The notes: generated by a model from the sequence alone, not told the origin. A stretch of DNA of 31,109 nucleotides from Candidatus Binatia bacterium (GCA_022827045.1 JAJDTQ010000241.1:1-31109); one strand, 5' to 3'; shown: positions 6,967 to 16,118, counted from the first letter of the stretch. Numbers and translations are program-made.

Positions 6967-8840
6967 ACCCGGCCAGGACCTGGGGTGGCCGGACGCGTCC
7001 GCCGAAGGCCGTGGTGGGCTCGCAGATCAGCCGCGACGAGGAGATGTTCGGCGCGGCCTTCGACCGGCACGTGGTGCGGCGTTTCCTGGGCTATGTCCAT
7101 CCTTACAGACGGCGTCTCTATACCGCCATCGGCGCGCTGCTGATCTTCACCGGCGCCCAGCTGGCCATCCCCCTGGTGGTCCGCCACGCTATCGACTACG
7201 CCATCGTCCCCGGCGACGCCAAACTGCTCGGCTTCGCCGTCGTCGTCTTCTTCGCGGTAATCCTCTTGAACTATGCGGCCAATTTCGCCCAGGACTGGCT
7301 GGTGAGCTTTGCCGGCGAGCAGGTCATCTTCGATCTGCGCCGCGCCATGTTCGCCCACCTGCAATATGTCGCTCTGGCCTTCATGGACAAGACCGAAGTC
7401 GGGCGCATGATGTCGCGGCTTCAGGGAGACGTGTATTCGCTTCAGGAGTTCCTGGAGAATTCCATCACGGCGCTGGGCGACCTCCTGCTGTTGTTCGGCA
7501 TCGTCGCCATCATGCTGTGGCTGGACTTCGATCTCGGTCTGCTGACGCTGTCGGTGGTGCCGGTCCTCCTGTTGGTCCGCATGGTGTGGCTGCCGCGCGC
7601 CCGGGTCGCCTTTCGCTACGCGCGGGAAACCAATTCCATCGCCAACGGCGCCCTGGCCGAAGGCATTCACGCGGTCCGTACCGTGCAGGGCATGCGCCGG
7701 GAGGCCGTCAACTTCGGTCTCTACGACGAGAAGGCGACCGAGAACCTCGATGCCCACCTGCGATCGGCGCAATATGCGCAAGTCCTGGTTCCCATCGTCG
7801 ATACCCTGACCGGAGTGGCCCTCGGGGTCGTCGTCGTGGTCGGCGGCGCCCTGGTGCTCGACGACTCCCTGGACCTCGGCGTGATGGCGGCGTTTCTGCT
7901 CTACGTGCAGCGGTTCTTCGATCCCATCCGCTCCCTCACCATCCAGTACAGCGTCATGCAACGCGCCATGGCCTCCGGGCAACGTATCTTCGAGGTCCTC
8001 GACGTGCCGCTGGCGGTCCAGGACAAGCCCGACGCCATTGCACCCGAGGACGTCGCCGGGCGGATCGAGTTTCGCGACGTCACTTTCGGCTACGAGAGGC
8101 ACCTGCCGGTGCTCAAGAACATCAACTTCACCATCGAGCCCGGCGAGACGGTGGCGCTGGTGGGGCCCACCGGGTCCGGCAAGACCAGCACGACGGCGCT
8201 GCTGCACCGTTTCTATGACGTGTGGGAGGGCGCCATCCTGCTGGACGGACGCGACGTGCGGGACTACGCGTCGGCGGCGCTGGGCAAGCACATCGCCATG
8301 GTGCTGCAGGATCCGTTCCTGTTCACCGGCACGATTCGGGACAACATCCGCTTCCGCACCATCGGCGCCACCGACCAGGACATCGAGCGCGCGGCGAGGG
8401 TCGTCGGCGCCCACGAGTTCATCATGCGCTGGCCGGACGGCTACGACACCGTGCTCGACCAGGGAGGCGGGAACCTGTCGCTGGGACAGCGCCAGCTCCT
8501 GAGCTTCGCCCGCGCGCTGGTGGCCGACGCCAGGGTCCTGGTCCTGGACGAAGCCACGGCTAACATCGATTCCTATACCGAACGGCAGATACAAATCGGC
8601 TTGGCCGCGCTGCTGGAAGGCCGCACCGGCATCGTCATCGCCCATCGGCTCGCCACCGTCAGAGACGCCGACCGCATCATCGTGCTGCAGGACGGCCGGA
8701 TCGTGGAGACGGGCACCCATCAGGAGTTGACAGAGCGAAAGGGCCTGTACGCGCGGCTCTACGCGCTGAACTACACTTCTTTCGACGACTTGCCGGAGGA
8801 GCTCGTCAGGGATGCGATCCTGGAGACCGGGCGTTCCTGA
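6963..8840 (+). CDS. ABC exporter half-transporter (TMD-NBD), partner subunit
   Basis: 625 residues with the same TMD-NBD layout as the preceding gene. Walker A is GPTGSGKTS (about 401-409), Walker B is complete with the catalytic glutamate (VLDEATANID, E530), and the switch histidine is in AHRLATVRDAD. The ABC signature is altered to LSLGQRQ (about 505). In a head-to-tail dimer this signature faces the Walker B-altered site of its neighbour, so both changes fall on one ATP site. The canonical site combines this Walker A/B with the neighbour's LSGGQ. That pattern is typical of heterodimers such as TM287/288 and BmrCD. Start ATG at 6963 inside the upstream stop region. Confidence 0.93.
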   Translation: MNPARTWGGRTRPPKAVVGSQISRDEEMFGAAFDRHVVRRFLGYVHPYRRRLYTAIGALLIFTGAQLAIPLVVRHAIDYAIVPGDAKLLGFAVVVFFAVILLNYAANFAQDWLVSFAGEQVIFDLRRAMFAHLQYVALAFMDKTEVGRMMSRLQGDVYSLQEFLENSITALGDLLLLFGIVAIMLWLDFDLGLLTLSVVPVLLLVRMVWLPRARVAFRYARETNSIANGALAEGIHAVRTVQGMRREAVNFGLYDEKATENLDAHLRSAQYAQVLVPIVDTLTGVALGVVVVVGGALVLDDSLDLGVMAAFLLYVQRFFDPIRSLTIQYSVMQRAMASGQRIFEVLDVPLAVQDKPDAIAPEDVAGRIEFRDVTFGYERHLPVLKNINFTIEPGETVALVGPTGSGKTSTTALLHRFYDVWEGAILLDGRDVRDYASAALGKHIAMVLQDPFLFTGTIRDNIRFRTIGATDQDIERAARVVGAHEFIMRWPDGYDTVLDQGGGNLSLGQRQLLSFARALVADARVLVLDEATANIDSYTERQIQIGLAALLEGRTGIVIAHRLATVRDADRIIVLQDGRIVETGTHQELTERKGLYARLYALNYTSFDDLPEELVRDAILETGRS

Positions 8841-8855
8841 GAGGGTTGTCGCCGG

Positions 8856-8872
8856 GGTCGAATCGTTCGACC
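8856..8872. terminator. Hairpin between convergent ABC exporter and TetR genes
   Basis: GGTCGAA-TCG-TTCGACC gives a perfect 7-bp stem with a 3-nt loop, 15 bp after the exporter stop and 41 bp before the TetR gene's end. Its position suits a terminator. It lacks a proper T-run. Confidence 0.45.
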
Positions 8873-8913
8873 TTCGACGGAACTTGAGGGCGTGTGGGGG
8901 AGGGTCGCGTCCG

Positions 8914-9501
8914 TTACGCCGGCTCGGGCACCAATTCGCCCGCCTGCTTGACGATGGACCGCAACAACACCTGCTCGGGACGGCTCCGAGCGAGCACCAT
9001 CATGCCGAGCAGCAAGGTATGGAGGGTATGCGCCGTGGAAGCTGCGTCCACGCTGTCCGAGATCTCCCTGGCAACCTGCCCCCGTTCGATCATGGTTCGG
9101 AAGAAGCCCTCCACGTCGGTGAATCCATCGGCTACCATGGTCCCGATTTCGGCGTCGTGGGCCGACAACTCGACGGCGGTGTTAACCAAAAAACAGCCAT
9201 CCCGGGAACCCTGGTCGAGCACTGCCTCCGCCACGGACTCGAAGGGGTTCAGCACCGCTTGGCGTGGCGGCTTTGATGTCGACAGCTCCTTGAGCAGATC
9301 TGCGCGCTCCTGGTCGTAGTAGCGCAACGCCCTCATGAACAGGGAACGTTTCCCACCGAAGGTCCCGTAGAGGCTGCCCCGCCCTATCCCCATGCCGTCG
9401 ACAAGGTCCTGTATCGACGTGGCCTTGTACCCATGGGTCCAGAAGAGCCTCATGGCTTTCATGAGAGCCTCGTGTTCGTCAAATTCCTTCGGTCTACCCA
9501 T
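8914..9501 (-). CDS. TetR/AcrR-family transcriptional regulator
   Basis: 195 residues from the ATG at 9501; a TTG one codon upstream is less likely. The N-terminus (GRPKEFDEHEALMKAMRLFW, then THGYKATSIQDLVDGMGIGRGSLYGTFGGKRSLF) is a typical TetR helix-turn-helix of the GRPRxFD subclass. The C-terminal half is a ligand-binding helical domain. An AAGGGAA SD sits about 7 nt upstream. It is convergent with the two-gene ABC exporter, a pairing often seen for efflux pumps and their repressors. A palindrome over a -10-like hexamer upstream suggests autoregulation. The inducer is unknown. Confidence 0.92.
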   Translation of the reverse strand: MGRPKEFDEHEALMKAMRLFWTHGYKATSIQDLVDGMGIGRGSLYGTFGGKRSLFMRALRYYDQERADLLKELSTSKPPRQAVLNPFESVAEAVLDQGSRDGCFLVNTAVELSAHDAEIGTMVADGFTDVEGFFRTMIERGQVAREISDSVDAASTAHTLHTLLLGMMVLARSRPEQVLLRSIVKQAGELVPEPA

Positions 9502-9572
9502 CAATGGTTCCCTTCATGCGCTTTCCTGCCTTTCAACACGAAGTACGGGGATCCTTGCCACGATAATTCTTC

Positions 9573-9583
9573 GGTATCATACC
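9573..9583. promoter_or_regulatory. Palindromic operator candidate over the TetR -10 region
   Basis: GGTATCATACC has 5-bp arms around one central base. On the minus strand it contains TATGAT (9581-9576), a good -10 hexamer for the TetR gene, with TTGCGA as a possible -35 (9606-9601) at a long 19-bp spacing. A repressor bound here would block that promoter. A related GGTATACC palindrome lies at 9779-9786. Confidence 0.45.
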
Positions 9584-9778
9584 AAAAATTTCATTATTGA
9601 TCGCAACTTCTTCAATTGGTCGAGTGAGTCCCTGGCCCCAATCCAGAAAAGACACTGATTGTACCAAAACTTGAGAAGAGAAATCATACAATATTGCTCC
9701 CCCGATTATCAACCGGGCGAGGGACTCCCTTGATTTGCCGATTCGCGAAGTAAATGACCTGTCCACTCACGAAGTGGC

Positions 9779-9786
9779 GGTATACC
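9779..9786. promoter_or_regulatory. Second GGTAT-half-site palindrome
   Basis: GGTATACC is a perfect 8-bp palindrome with the same outer half-sites as the 9573-9583 element but without the extra central base. It may be a second, weaker site or chance. No promoter is evident beside it. Confidence 0.25.
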
Positions 9787-9850
9787 AGTACACGAAGGTC
9801 GCTACGGTTCGTCGATCGCGGCGGCCGAGAGGCTCCTCAATGACCGGCGA

Positions 9851-9871
9851 GGTTGCGGTCGGGCCGCGACC
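9851..9871 (-). terminator. GC hairpin after the alpha-hydroxy-acid dehydrogenase gene
   Basis: GGTTGCG and CGCGACC (one G-U pair) form a 7-bp stem with a 7-nt loop, starting 10 bp beyond the stop codon at the end of the long minus-strand run. The position suits a terminator, but no T-run follows. Confidence 0.35.
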
Positions 9872-9881
9872 ATCGACGAAG

Positions 9882-11120
9882 TCACGGACTCTCGGCGAAG
9901 GGGTGGGGAAGGAGATGGGTGCCGGCGTCGAGTTCGTGAATCGAGCCGCAACCGAGGAGGCGCATCGTGTCCTCGATTTCCTTTTTCAGTATCGCGAACG
10001 CCTTGCGGACCCCGGCTTCGCCGCCCGCCCCGAGACCGTAGACGTAGGCTCGTCCGGCGAGCACGGCATCGGCTCCGTGGGCCAACGCAATGACCACGTC
10101 GGCGCCGGACCGGACACCCCCGTCAAGCAGGATCTTGACCCCGGAGCCCTCGAGGGCCGGCGCAATCTCCTTCAGCATGTAGAGGGTCGGGTAGACCCGG
10201 TCCATCTGACGTCCGCCATGGTTGGACACGACGATGGCGTCCGCCCCGTGTTCCACCGCCAGGCGCGCGTCCTCGACGCATTGCACTCCCTTGATGATGA
10301 CGGGTCTGTCGCCCCAGATTTCCCGAACCCAGGGCAGATGGTCCCAGGTGGCGGCGGAAGCGCGCAGTTGCGTGCCGATATCGGTGTAGGGCATGGGCGT
10401 GCCGTCGTTCAGGATGACGTTGCGGAACTGCATCATCCCGCCGTCGGAGTAGTAGCTCTTCACCCAGGAGAGATACCGCATCATCTGCGGGGCGAACTCC
10501 AGCTTCTGGAACGCGGTGCCGTTGATGGCGCGTGACGCACCCATCCATTCATGGTGCGCGCGGTTTCCGGGGACGGCGGTATCGATGGTCAGGATAAGGG
10601 CCGAGTAGCCCGCGTTCTTCGCCCGCTCGATGCCGCGCGCCGCCACCTCCTGTCCGCCGACGAGATAGAGTTGAAACCAGCACGGCCCCTTCGACGCGGT
10701 CCGGACCTCCTCCAGGTCGGTTCCCGTCAGGGTGGAGAGGATACAGGCGGTTCCGGCCTCCCCCACGGCCCTGGCCGCGACCGCCTCGCCGCGGGGCCAG
10801 ATCATCCGTGGGCTGCCGATGGGGCCCGCGATTACCGGCAGGTCGATCTCGTGTCCGAGAATCTCGGTGCGCATCTCCACCGACTCAAGCCGCACCCCCG
10901 ACCTGGGCTTGAACCGTTCCCTCTCGAACGCTTCGACATTGTCCCGGAGGGTGATCTCGTTGTCGGCGCCGCCGCGATAGTATTCCCGGACGATGGGCGG
11001 GACGCGCTTTTCCATCACCTGGCGGAGATGGTCCACGGTCACGCACCGTTCGACCTCCCTTGCCCAGCGCTTCTCGGCGCGGGCGTGGGCGCGTCTCAGG
11101 TAGGGTCGCAACAGGAACAT
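9882..11120 (-). CDS. FMN-dependent alpha-hydroxy-acid oxidase/dehydrogenase
   Basis: 412 residues from the ATG at 11120; an in-frame TTG at 11156 would add 12. The family (L-lactate dehydrogenase LldD, glycolate oxidase, mandelate dehydrogenase) oxidises 2-hydroxy acids to 2-oxo acids with FMN in a TIM barrel. Visible motifs: YYRGGADNE near the N-terminus; PIGSPRM and GEAVAARAVGEAG; FQLYL (Q150, Y152); IIKGV (K277); the catalytic-base motif VSNHGGRQMD (H301); and the FMN-phosphate loop LLDGGVRSGADV. The SD is weak at both starts. It is the last gene of the minus-strand transporter/hydrolase run, 60 bp after the hydrolase stop. It may act on a hydroxy acid released by the hydrolase, but that is inference. 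Confidence 0.9.
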   Translation of the reverse strand: MFLLRPYLRRAHARAEKRWAREVERCVTVDHLRQVMEKRVPPIVREYYRGGADNEITLRDNVEAFERERFKPRSGVRLESVEMRTEILGHEIDLPVIAGPIGSPRMIWPRGEAVAARAVGEAGTACILSTLTGTDLEEVRTASKGPCWFQLYLVGGQEVAARGIERAKNAGYSALILTIDTAVPGNRAHHEWMGASRAINGTAFQKLEFAPQMMRYLSWVKSYYSDGGMMQFRNVILNDGTPMPYTDIGTQLRASAATWDHLPWVREIWGDRPVIIKGVQCVEDARLAVEHGADAIVVSNHGGRQMDRVYPTLYMLKEIAPALEGSGVKILLDGGVRSGADVVIALAHGADAVLAGRAYVYGLGAGGEAGVRKAFAILKKEIEDTMRLLGCGSIHELDAGTHLLPHPFAESP

Positions 11121-11180
11121 GTCCGCCAGAATAAGAGCAGCGGGCGTGGCGGTCAAACACCGCGCCCTTGTTCCTCGCGC

Positions 11181-11996
11181 TCAATAGCCCCTGGACAGCG
11201 GTTGAGGATCCCCCGGGAAGAGGCCGTGCTTGTCCAGGAACTCGATCATAAAGCGATCGAAGAGCCAGGGCTGCTCGATCTGGCAGGCATGGCCGGCGCC
11301 GGGCAGGACCTTGAGCTCGCAGCCGGGGATACGCTCCTGTAGCGCGAAAGCGGTCGGATGGGCACCGTCCTCGCTGCCGGTGAGGATGATGACCGGGCAG
11401 GCGATGTGCGCGTGATGCCCCTCGGGCTCCTGCGTCTGCAGCGCGCGGAACTGGTGGATGATGGTCGCCACGTCGGCGAACTTGTTGCGTTCGGCGAACA
11501 GGTTGGCAAAGAAGTGTGCCAGCGGCGTCGCGCGGAACGCGGGGCTCAGGTCCTCGAAGGTGTAGCGCCAGCGGTAGTCGACCCCCAAGGCGGTGTAGGC
11601 GTCGATGCGTCGTTGCGCGAACTCCTTGCCCGGGGTGTAGCCCGTGCCCGTCAGGATCATGGCGGCGGTCCGGTCCGGACGCTGATGGTACATGAACGGA
11701 CTGATGGCCGAACCCGTGGAGCAGCCCACGAGGATGACGGTCTCCCGCGGCAGCGCATCGTCCACGGCCTCCCAGCACGCCGCGGCCATGTCGTCCATGC
11801 TGAGTCCCTCGGCCCCCTTGGGTGAGCGGCCGTACCCTGGAATATCGATGCTGATGCACCGGTACCAGGTAGACAGGTGCGCCATCTGGAAGATCCAGCA
11901 CGACTGGTCCATGGGGTTGGGATGGATGAAGGCCATGACCGGCCCCTTGCGCCCCATGCGTTCGTAGTAGAGCGGTCCTTCAACGTTGTTTGCCAT
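11181..11996 (-). CDS. Alpha/beta hydrolase, paralogue A
   Basis: 271 residues, alpha/beta-hydrolase fold. The oxyanion region is HPNPMD (25-30). The nucleophile elbow GCSTG holds S93, the acid is probably D210 in TGSEDGAHP, and the histidine is H236 in GAGHACQIEQP, so the triad is complete. It lacks a signal peptide and is likely cytoplasmic. It is about 80% identical, by hand alignment, to the copy at 21756-22571 and similar to that at 23068-23865. A clean GGAGG SD precedes the ATG. It follows the ATPase gene of the peptide-type transporter by 57 bp and precedes the hydroxy-acid dehydrogenase, so it probably hydrolyses the imported compound. Esterase, amidase or C-C hydrolase activity cannot be separated. 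Confidence 0.88.
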   Translation of the reverse strand: MANNVEGPLYYERMGRKGPVMAFIHPNPMDQSCWIFQMAHLSTWYRCISIDIPGYGRSPKGAEGLSMDDMAAACWEAVDDALPRETVILVGCSTGSAISPFMYHQRPDRTAAMILTGTGYTPGKEFAQRRIDAYTALGVDYRWRYTFEDLSPAFRATPLAHFFANLFAERNKFADVATIIHQFRALQTQEPEGHHAHIACPVIILTGSEDGAHPTAFALQERIPGCELKVLPGAGHACQIEQPWLFDRFMIEFLDKHGLFPGDPQPLSRGY

Positions 11997-12053
11997 GATG
12001 TCCTCCGTTGCCGTGTTTCTGAACCGATCGCCGCAGTTGCACCAAATGCGCTC

Positions 12054-13061
12054 TCAGCAACCTGGATACTCTGTGCGCGGGCACCGCGCCGACCGGTCCG
12101 GCGCGATCTCCTGCAGGTCCGGCATCCGCTCACGGCACGCCGCGACGACCTTGGAGCACCGGGGCCCGAACGCGCATCCCGGGGGCATGTCCAGAAGGTC
12201 CGGGGGTGCGCCCGGTATCGGCGCCAACTTGCCTCTTTCACTGCCGGCGTGGACCGTGGAGTTGAGGAGTCCGATGGTATAAGGGTGCCGCGGCGAGTCA
12301 ATGACCTCGGCCATGGCTCCGGTTTCCACGAAGCGCCCCGCGTACATGACTGCCACGCGGTCCGATATCTCGCACGCCACCCCCAGATCGTGTGTGACGA
12401 AGATCGTCGCCATGCCCAACTCGCGCTGCAGCTCCCGCAGCAGCAGGAGGATCTGAATCTGCACCGTGGCATCCAGCGCGGTGGTGGGCTCGTCCGCAAG
12501 CAGCAGCTTGGGCCTGCAGGACAGGGCCAGAGCGATCATGACCCGTTGCCGCAAGCCACCCGACAACTCGTGTGGATAAGCGTCCAGCCGCCGGCGGGCG
12601 GACGGCACCTGGACGAGTTCCAGCATCTCCAACGCACGCGACCGCCCGGCTGACCACGAGACCCCTTCGTGCCAGACCACCACCTCCGCGATCTGGTGAC
12701 CGACGGTGAACACCGGGTCCAGCGCCGTCATGGGTTCCTGGAAGATCATCGAAACCTGGGTGCCGCGAATGGCCCGCAGACGCTCGGTGTCCAACGTCAG
12801 AACGTCGACGCCGTCCAGCCATACCCTTCCCCGTATGCGAGCCGAGGGCGGCAACAGTTGCACCAGCGAGCGCATGGTCACTGTCTTCCCCGATCCGGAT
12901 TCGCCCAGGAAACAGAGGGTCTCGCCCAAATGCAGGTCGAAGTCGACGCCGTTGATGGCGCGGAGCGGCATGCCCTCGCTCAGGAACTCCACCGAGAGGT
13001 CCCGCACCGACAGGAACGTGCCGGAGTTGCCGTCGACGGGTGTCAGGCCGGCAGCGTTCAC
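12054..13061 (-). CDS. Peptide-type ABC transporter ATP-binding protein (OppD/DppD-like)
   Basis: 335 residues from a GTG at 13061. That GTG overlaps the stop of the preceding ATPase gene (GTGA), with a GAGGGGAG SD; a longer frame to 13148 is unlikely. Motifs: Walker A GESGSGKT, signature LSGGLRQR, Walker [13 protein letters not shown], and switch histidine in VTHDLG. The C-terminal peptide-transporter extension carries the cysteines C-x5-C-x6-C ([14 protein letters not shown]), which in related DppD proteins bind an iron-sulfur cluster. It drives uptake through the two permeases encoded upstream, working as a heterodimer with the OppF-like protein. Confidence 0.94.
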   Translation of the reverse strand: MNAAGLTPVDGNSGTFLSVRDLSVEFLSEGMPLRAINGVDFDLHLGETLCFLGESGSGKTVTMRSLVQLLPPSARIRGRVWLDGVDVLTLDTERLRAIRGTQVSMIFQEPMTALDPVFTVGHQIAEVVVWHEGVSWSAGRSRALEMLELVQVPSARRRLDAYPHELSGGLRQRVMIALALSCRPKLLLADEPTTALDATVQIQILLLLRELQRELGMATIFVTHDLGVACEISDRVAVMYAGRFVETGAMAEVIDSPRHPYTIGLLNSTVHAGSERGKLAPIPGAPPDLLDMPPGCAFGPRCSKVVAACRERMPDLQEIAPDRSARCPRTEYPGC

Positions 13062-14155
13062 GGCCGGCTCCCCTCGTTCTCGAGGGCGGTTCGGGCGTCC
13101 CGGTCGGGCGCCTTGCCGTGGCCGCTGCCCGGCACCAGCGCGTGGCAAGCGGCCAAGTGGGCCGGTTGCGGGCCGAAGCGGTCGAGCACCGGGTCACGGA
13201 CACCGCAAACCGGCTCCGCAATCGGGCACCGGGTGCGGAACCGGCAGCCGGAAGGGGGGTTGATGGGGCTCGGAAGATCCCCCGCCACCGGGGGCGCCTC
13301 GATGCGCCGGCGCGGGTCCATGCTCAGGCGCGACGCGATGAGCGCCCGCGTGTACGGATGACCGGGGCTGCCGTACACCGTCTCTGCCGGGCCGATCTCC
13401 ACGACCTTGCCGAGGTACATCACCAGGACCCGGTCGCTGATGAACCGCACCACGTTGAGGTCGTGGGAGATGAAGACGTAGGTGAGGCCCAGCCGCTCCT
13501 TGATCTCGATGAGCAGGTTGAGCACCTGCGCCTCCACCGACTTGTCCAGCGACGATACGGCCTCGTCGAGAAGCAGGAGCCGGGGATTCAGGGCCAGGGC
13601 CCGCGCCACGTTGACGCGCTGGCGCTGGCCGCCGGACAGTTCGTGGGGATAGCGGTCCGCGAAGATGGCGGGTTCGAGGCCTACGAACTCCAGGACCTCG
13701 TTGGCGCGCCGGCGCGCCTCCGCCCGCTTGACGCCCTGGGCGGTGAGGCCGAAGCTGACCTCCTCGGCCATGGTGTGTCGCGGGTTCAACGAGGAGTAGC
13801 TGTCCTGGAAGACCATCTGGACGTTGTGCCGGAGCGTACGCAGGGACATGCCGTCCCGGCCGCCGACGTCCCGGCCGTCCAGCAGGATCTCGCCGTCATC
13901 CGGCTCGATCAGGCGCATGAGCAGCCGGGCCGTGGTGGACTTGCCGCAGCCGGACTCCCCCACCACGCCCAGGGTCTCGCCCGCGGCCACCGTGAAGCTG
14001 ATGTCGTCGACCGCCTGCACATACGCCGGTCCTACGCCCCCCGAGCCGCCCCTCAGCCGGAAGTACTTCCGGAGCCCGCTGACGCCGAGGATCGGACGGC
14101 CGTCGGCGGCCGGATCCGTCGCCACGGTTCCGGACGGTTCAACGGGCGTGTTCAC
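13058..14155 (-). CDS. Peptide-type ABC transporter ATP-binding protein (OppF/DppF-like)
   Basis: 365 residues. Walker [10 protein letters not shown], signature LSGGQRQR, Walker [13 protein letters not shown], and switch histidine in ISHDLN. The C-terminal oligopeptide-transporter domain has [14 protein letters not shown]. The start is GTG at 14155, overlapping the stop of the upstream permease (GTGA); the next gene starts inside this gene's stop in the same way. The chain of 4-bp overlaps indicates tight translational coupling and balanced ATPase production. Confidence 0.95.
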   Translation of the reverse strand: MNTPVEPSGTVATDPAADGRPILGVSGLRKYFRLRGGSGGVGPAYVQAVDDISFTVAAGETLGVVGESGCGKSTTARLLMRLIEPDDGEILLDGRDVGGRDGMSLRTLRHNVQMVFQDSYSSLNPRHTMAEEVSFGLTAQGVKRAEARRRANEVLEFVGLEPAIFADRYPHELSGGQRQRVNVARALALNPRLLLLDEAVSSLDKSVEAQVLNLLIEIKERLGLTYVFISHDLNVVRFISDRVLVMYLGKVVEIGPAETVYGSPGHPYTRALIASRLSMDPRRRIEAPPVAGDLPSPINPPSGCRFRTRCPIAEPVCGVRDPVLDRFGPQPAHLAACHALVPGSGHGKAPDRDARTALENEGSRP

Positions 14156-15057
14156 GGCTTGACATCCATTGCGGTGCGGAGGCCGTCGCTCAGGAGGTTG
14201 AAGCAGACCGAGGCGATCAGGATCATCGCGCCCGGCAGCACCGCGTTCACCGGCGCCAGGAAAATGGACTGGCGCAGCGTGTTCAGCATCAGCCCCCAGT
14301 CCGCCAGGGGCGGGGATATGCCGAGGCCGAGGAATGACAGGCCGGAGGCCAGGACGATGGAGAGGCCGATGAGGCTCGACGAGTACGTGAGGATGGGGCT
14401 GGAGACGTTGGTGAGCACATGGCCGATGATGATCCGCGGCGCGGACGCGCCGGTGGCGCGGGCCGCCTCGACGAAGTCCTGAGCGCGGATCTGCGTGGTG
14501 GCGGCTTCAGCCACCCGTGTAATGGGCGGTATGAAGACCAGCGAAAGCGATATCAGGACGTTGACCACCCCCGCCCCCAGGGCGCCGGCGAGCCCCACCG
14601 CCAGCAGCACCGACGGAAACGCGAAGAAGATGTCCGCCACGCGCATGATCACCATGTTGGTCTTGCCGCCGAAGTAGCCGGCGACGATGCCGAGGATGCT
14701 GCCCGCGAGAGTGGCGATGAAGATGGGCAGCAGGCCCATGAGAAGGGAAATCCGTCCGCCATAGATCAGCCGGGTGAGCATGTCTCGTCCGAGCTCGTCC
14801 GTACCCAGGACGAACCCAGGAGTCAGGATCGGTTTCAGCCGGTTGACGATGCTGGAAGTATAGGGGTCGTAGGGAGTGATCCAGGGCGCAAGGATCGCCG
14901 CCGTGATGATCAGGGACAGGATGCCCAGGCACCCCATGGACACCGGATCGTGCAGGAGCCGCCGGCGCGCCGCCTGCCAGTAGGTGCGCTGGATGCGCTT
15001 GTGCGGCTCGACTATCCGGGCCGGCGCCTCGCCGGCATAGGTTGCGGGGGTGCTCAT
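14152..15057 (-). CDS. Peptide-type ABC transporter permease (OppC/DppC-like)
   Basis: 301 residues. The N-terminal cytosolic stretch contains a [20 protein letters not shown] segment typical of DppC. It is followed by a first helix, the periplasmic [19 protein letters not shown] motif, then five further helices. The EAA loop that contacts the ATPase reads [23 protein letters not shown] start with a GAAGGGA SD, 9 bp after the OppB-like gene. It forms the inner-membrane channel with that protein. Confidence 0.95.
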   Translation of the reverse strand: MSTPATYAGEAPARIVEPHKRIQRTYWQAARRRLLHDPVSMGCLGILSLIITAAILAPWITPYDPYTSSIVNRLKPILTPGFVLGTDELGRDMLTRLIYGGRISLLMGLLPIFIATLAGSILGIVAGYFGGKTNMVIMRVADIFFAFPSVLLAVGLAGALGAGVVNVLISLSLVFIPPITRVAEAATTQIRAQDFVEAARATGASAPRIIIGHVLTNVSSPILTYSSSLIGLSIVLASGLSFLGLGISPPLADWGLMLNTLRQSIFLAPVNAVLPGAMILIASVCFNLLSDGLRTAMDVKP

Positions 15058-15066
15058 GTCCCTTCT

Positions 15067-16011
15067 TCACTGCCGCGTCATGCGCGGATCGAGAAACGGC
15101 TGTGCCAGGTCCACCAGGAAGTTCAACATCACGAAGAACGTGGCCAGCACCAGGATGGTGCCCTGAAGCACGGGGATGTCGCGGTAGGCGATGGCATTGT
15201 TCAGGAGATAGCCGGTGCCGGGCCAGGCAAAGACCGTCTCCACCAGGATCGAGCCGCCTACCAGATGGCCCAACTGGATGCCGATGATGGCCAGCACGGT
15301 GGGGGAGGCGTTCTTGATGACGTGAAGGAACGTCCGCCGGGGCGGCAGCCCGTTGGCCTGCAGCGTCTGGACGAACTCCTGCTTGCGCACGTCGATGACC
15401 GTCGCGCGGACGCTACGGGCGATGATGCCCGTGGGGATGAGCGCCAGGGTGACCCCCGGCAGGATCATGTGGCGGATGTCGTCCAGCCCGAAGCCGGGGC
15501 TGGGGGGCGCCTTGCCCATGGCCGGCAGAAGGCCCAGCGTCACGGCGAGGATGGCGATCAGCACCAGCCCGACCCAGTAGTGCGGCACCGACACGCCGAT
15601 GATGGCCGTGGTGGTGATGGCCCGGTCGGTGACCAGTTGGCGGGTGTAGCCCGCCAGAAGGCCCAGCCCGATGCCGCCCAGGAGGCTCAGGCCAATGCCG
15701 AAGGCGGCGAGCTGGAACGTATTGACCATGGCGGGGACGATCTCGTCCAACACCGGCCGGTTGGCCACCTGCGACAGCCCCAGATCGCCGCTCAGTACGT
15801 TGAAGAGCCAGAGCAGATACTGCACCGGCACCGGCTTGTCGAAGCCGTAGGAGCGCTTGATCTGCTCGATGACCTGATCGGATGCGAACTCCGGCATGAC
15901 CGCCGTCAGCGGGTCGCCGGGGGCCAGATGGAGCAGGGAAAAGCAGACGATGGATACGCCGAGCAGAATCGGCAGGACGTACGCCAACCGCCGCACCACA
16001 TACCAGAGCAT
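15067..16011 (-). CDS. Peptide-type ABC transporter permease (OppB/DppB-like)
   Basis: 314 residues. It starts MLWYVVRRLAYVLPILLGVS, the usual DppB first helix, followed by HLAPGDP and a periplasmic loop. The EAA-type loop is FVQTLQANGLPPRRTFLHVI, and a late helix contains WPGTGYLLNNAI (family: PGlGxL). About six membrane helices. It is separated from the upstream binding-protein gene by 107 bp that contain a 13-bp inverted repeat. The SD is weak, so translation may be lower than that of the binding protein. Confidence 0.94.
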   Translation of the reverse strand: MLWYVVRRLAYVLPILLGVSIVCFSLLHLAPGDPLTAVMPEFASDQVIEQIKRSYGFDKPVPVQYLLWLFNVLSGDLGLSQVANRPVLDEIVPAMVNTFQLAAFGIGLSLLGGIGLGLLAGYTRQLVTDRAITTTAIIGVSVPHYWVGLVLIAILAVTLGLLPAMGKAPPSPGFGLDDIRHMILPGVTLALIPTGIIARSVRATVIDVRKQEFVQTLQANGLPPRRTFLHVIKNASPTVLAIIGIQLGHLVGGSILVETVFAWPGTGYLLNNAIAYRDIPVLQGTILVLATFFVMLNFLVDLAQPFLDPRMTRQ

Positions 16012-16047
16012 CGGCTATGCGTCCAAGGCTAGCGTGCCGCCTCGGGT

Positions 16048-16099
16048 ATCCGTGCATGGAGTTGCGCGGCCAAAGCGACCGGCAGGTCCATGCACGGAT
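16048..16099 (-). repeat. 13-bp perfect inverted repeat between binding-protein and permease genes
   Basis: atccgtgcatgga (16048-16060) and tccatgcacggat (16087-16099) are exact reverse complements separated by 26 bp. In the transcript this is a long stem right after the binding-protein stop codon. No T-run follows, so it is more likely a transcript-stabilising or processing stem-loop (or partial terminator). Such elements are known to raise binding-protein levels over the permeases in ABC operons. Confidence 0.7.
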
Positions 16100-16118
16100 T
16101 TCCGGGACGGAACACCCG

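Larger units (their letters stand above)
9505..9881. other. Gene-free AT-richer region upstream of the TetR gene
   Basis: About 375 bp without a convincing gene. Bases about 9540-9720 are clearly richer in A/T than the rest of the window. The region contains two short palindromes sharing the half-site GGTAT, a CCACT/AGTGG inverted repeat near 9763-9777, and a GC hairpin next to the end of the downstream dehydrogenase gene. A 77-codon minus-strand frame (9533-9766) crosses it but looks non-coding. Confidence 0.6.

Noticed and set aside
6471..8720. 749-codon minus-strand open frame opposite the second ABC exporter gene
   Set aside because: Same antisense shadow pattern; no domain recognisable, while the plus strand is a complete transporter subunit.
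9533..9766. 77-codon minus-strand frame in the AT-rich region upstream of the TetR gene
   Set aside because: It overlaps the likely TetR promoter and operator, has no recognisable motif, no good SD and unusual composition. It is probably non-coding.
13062..13148. 29-codon N-terminal extension of the OppD-like ATPase
   Set aside because: The extension is Arg/Pro-rich and lies inside the end of the OppF-like gene. The GTG at 13061 has a strong SD and a 4-bp GTGA overlap.
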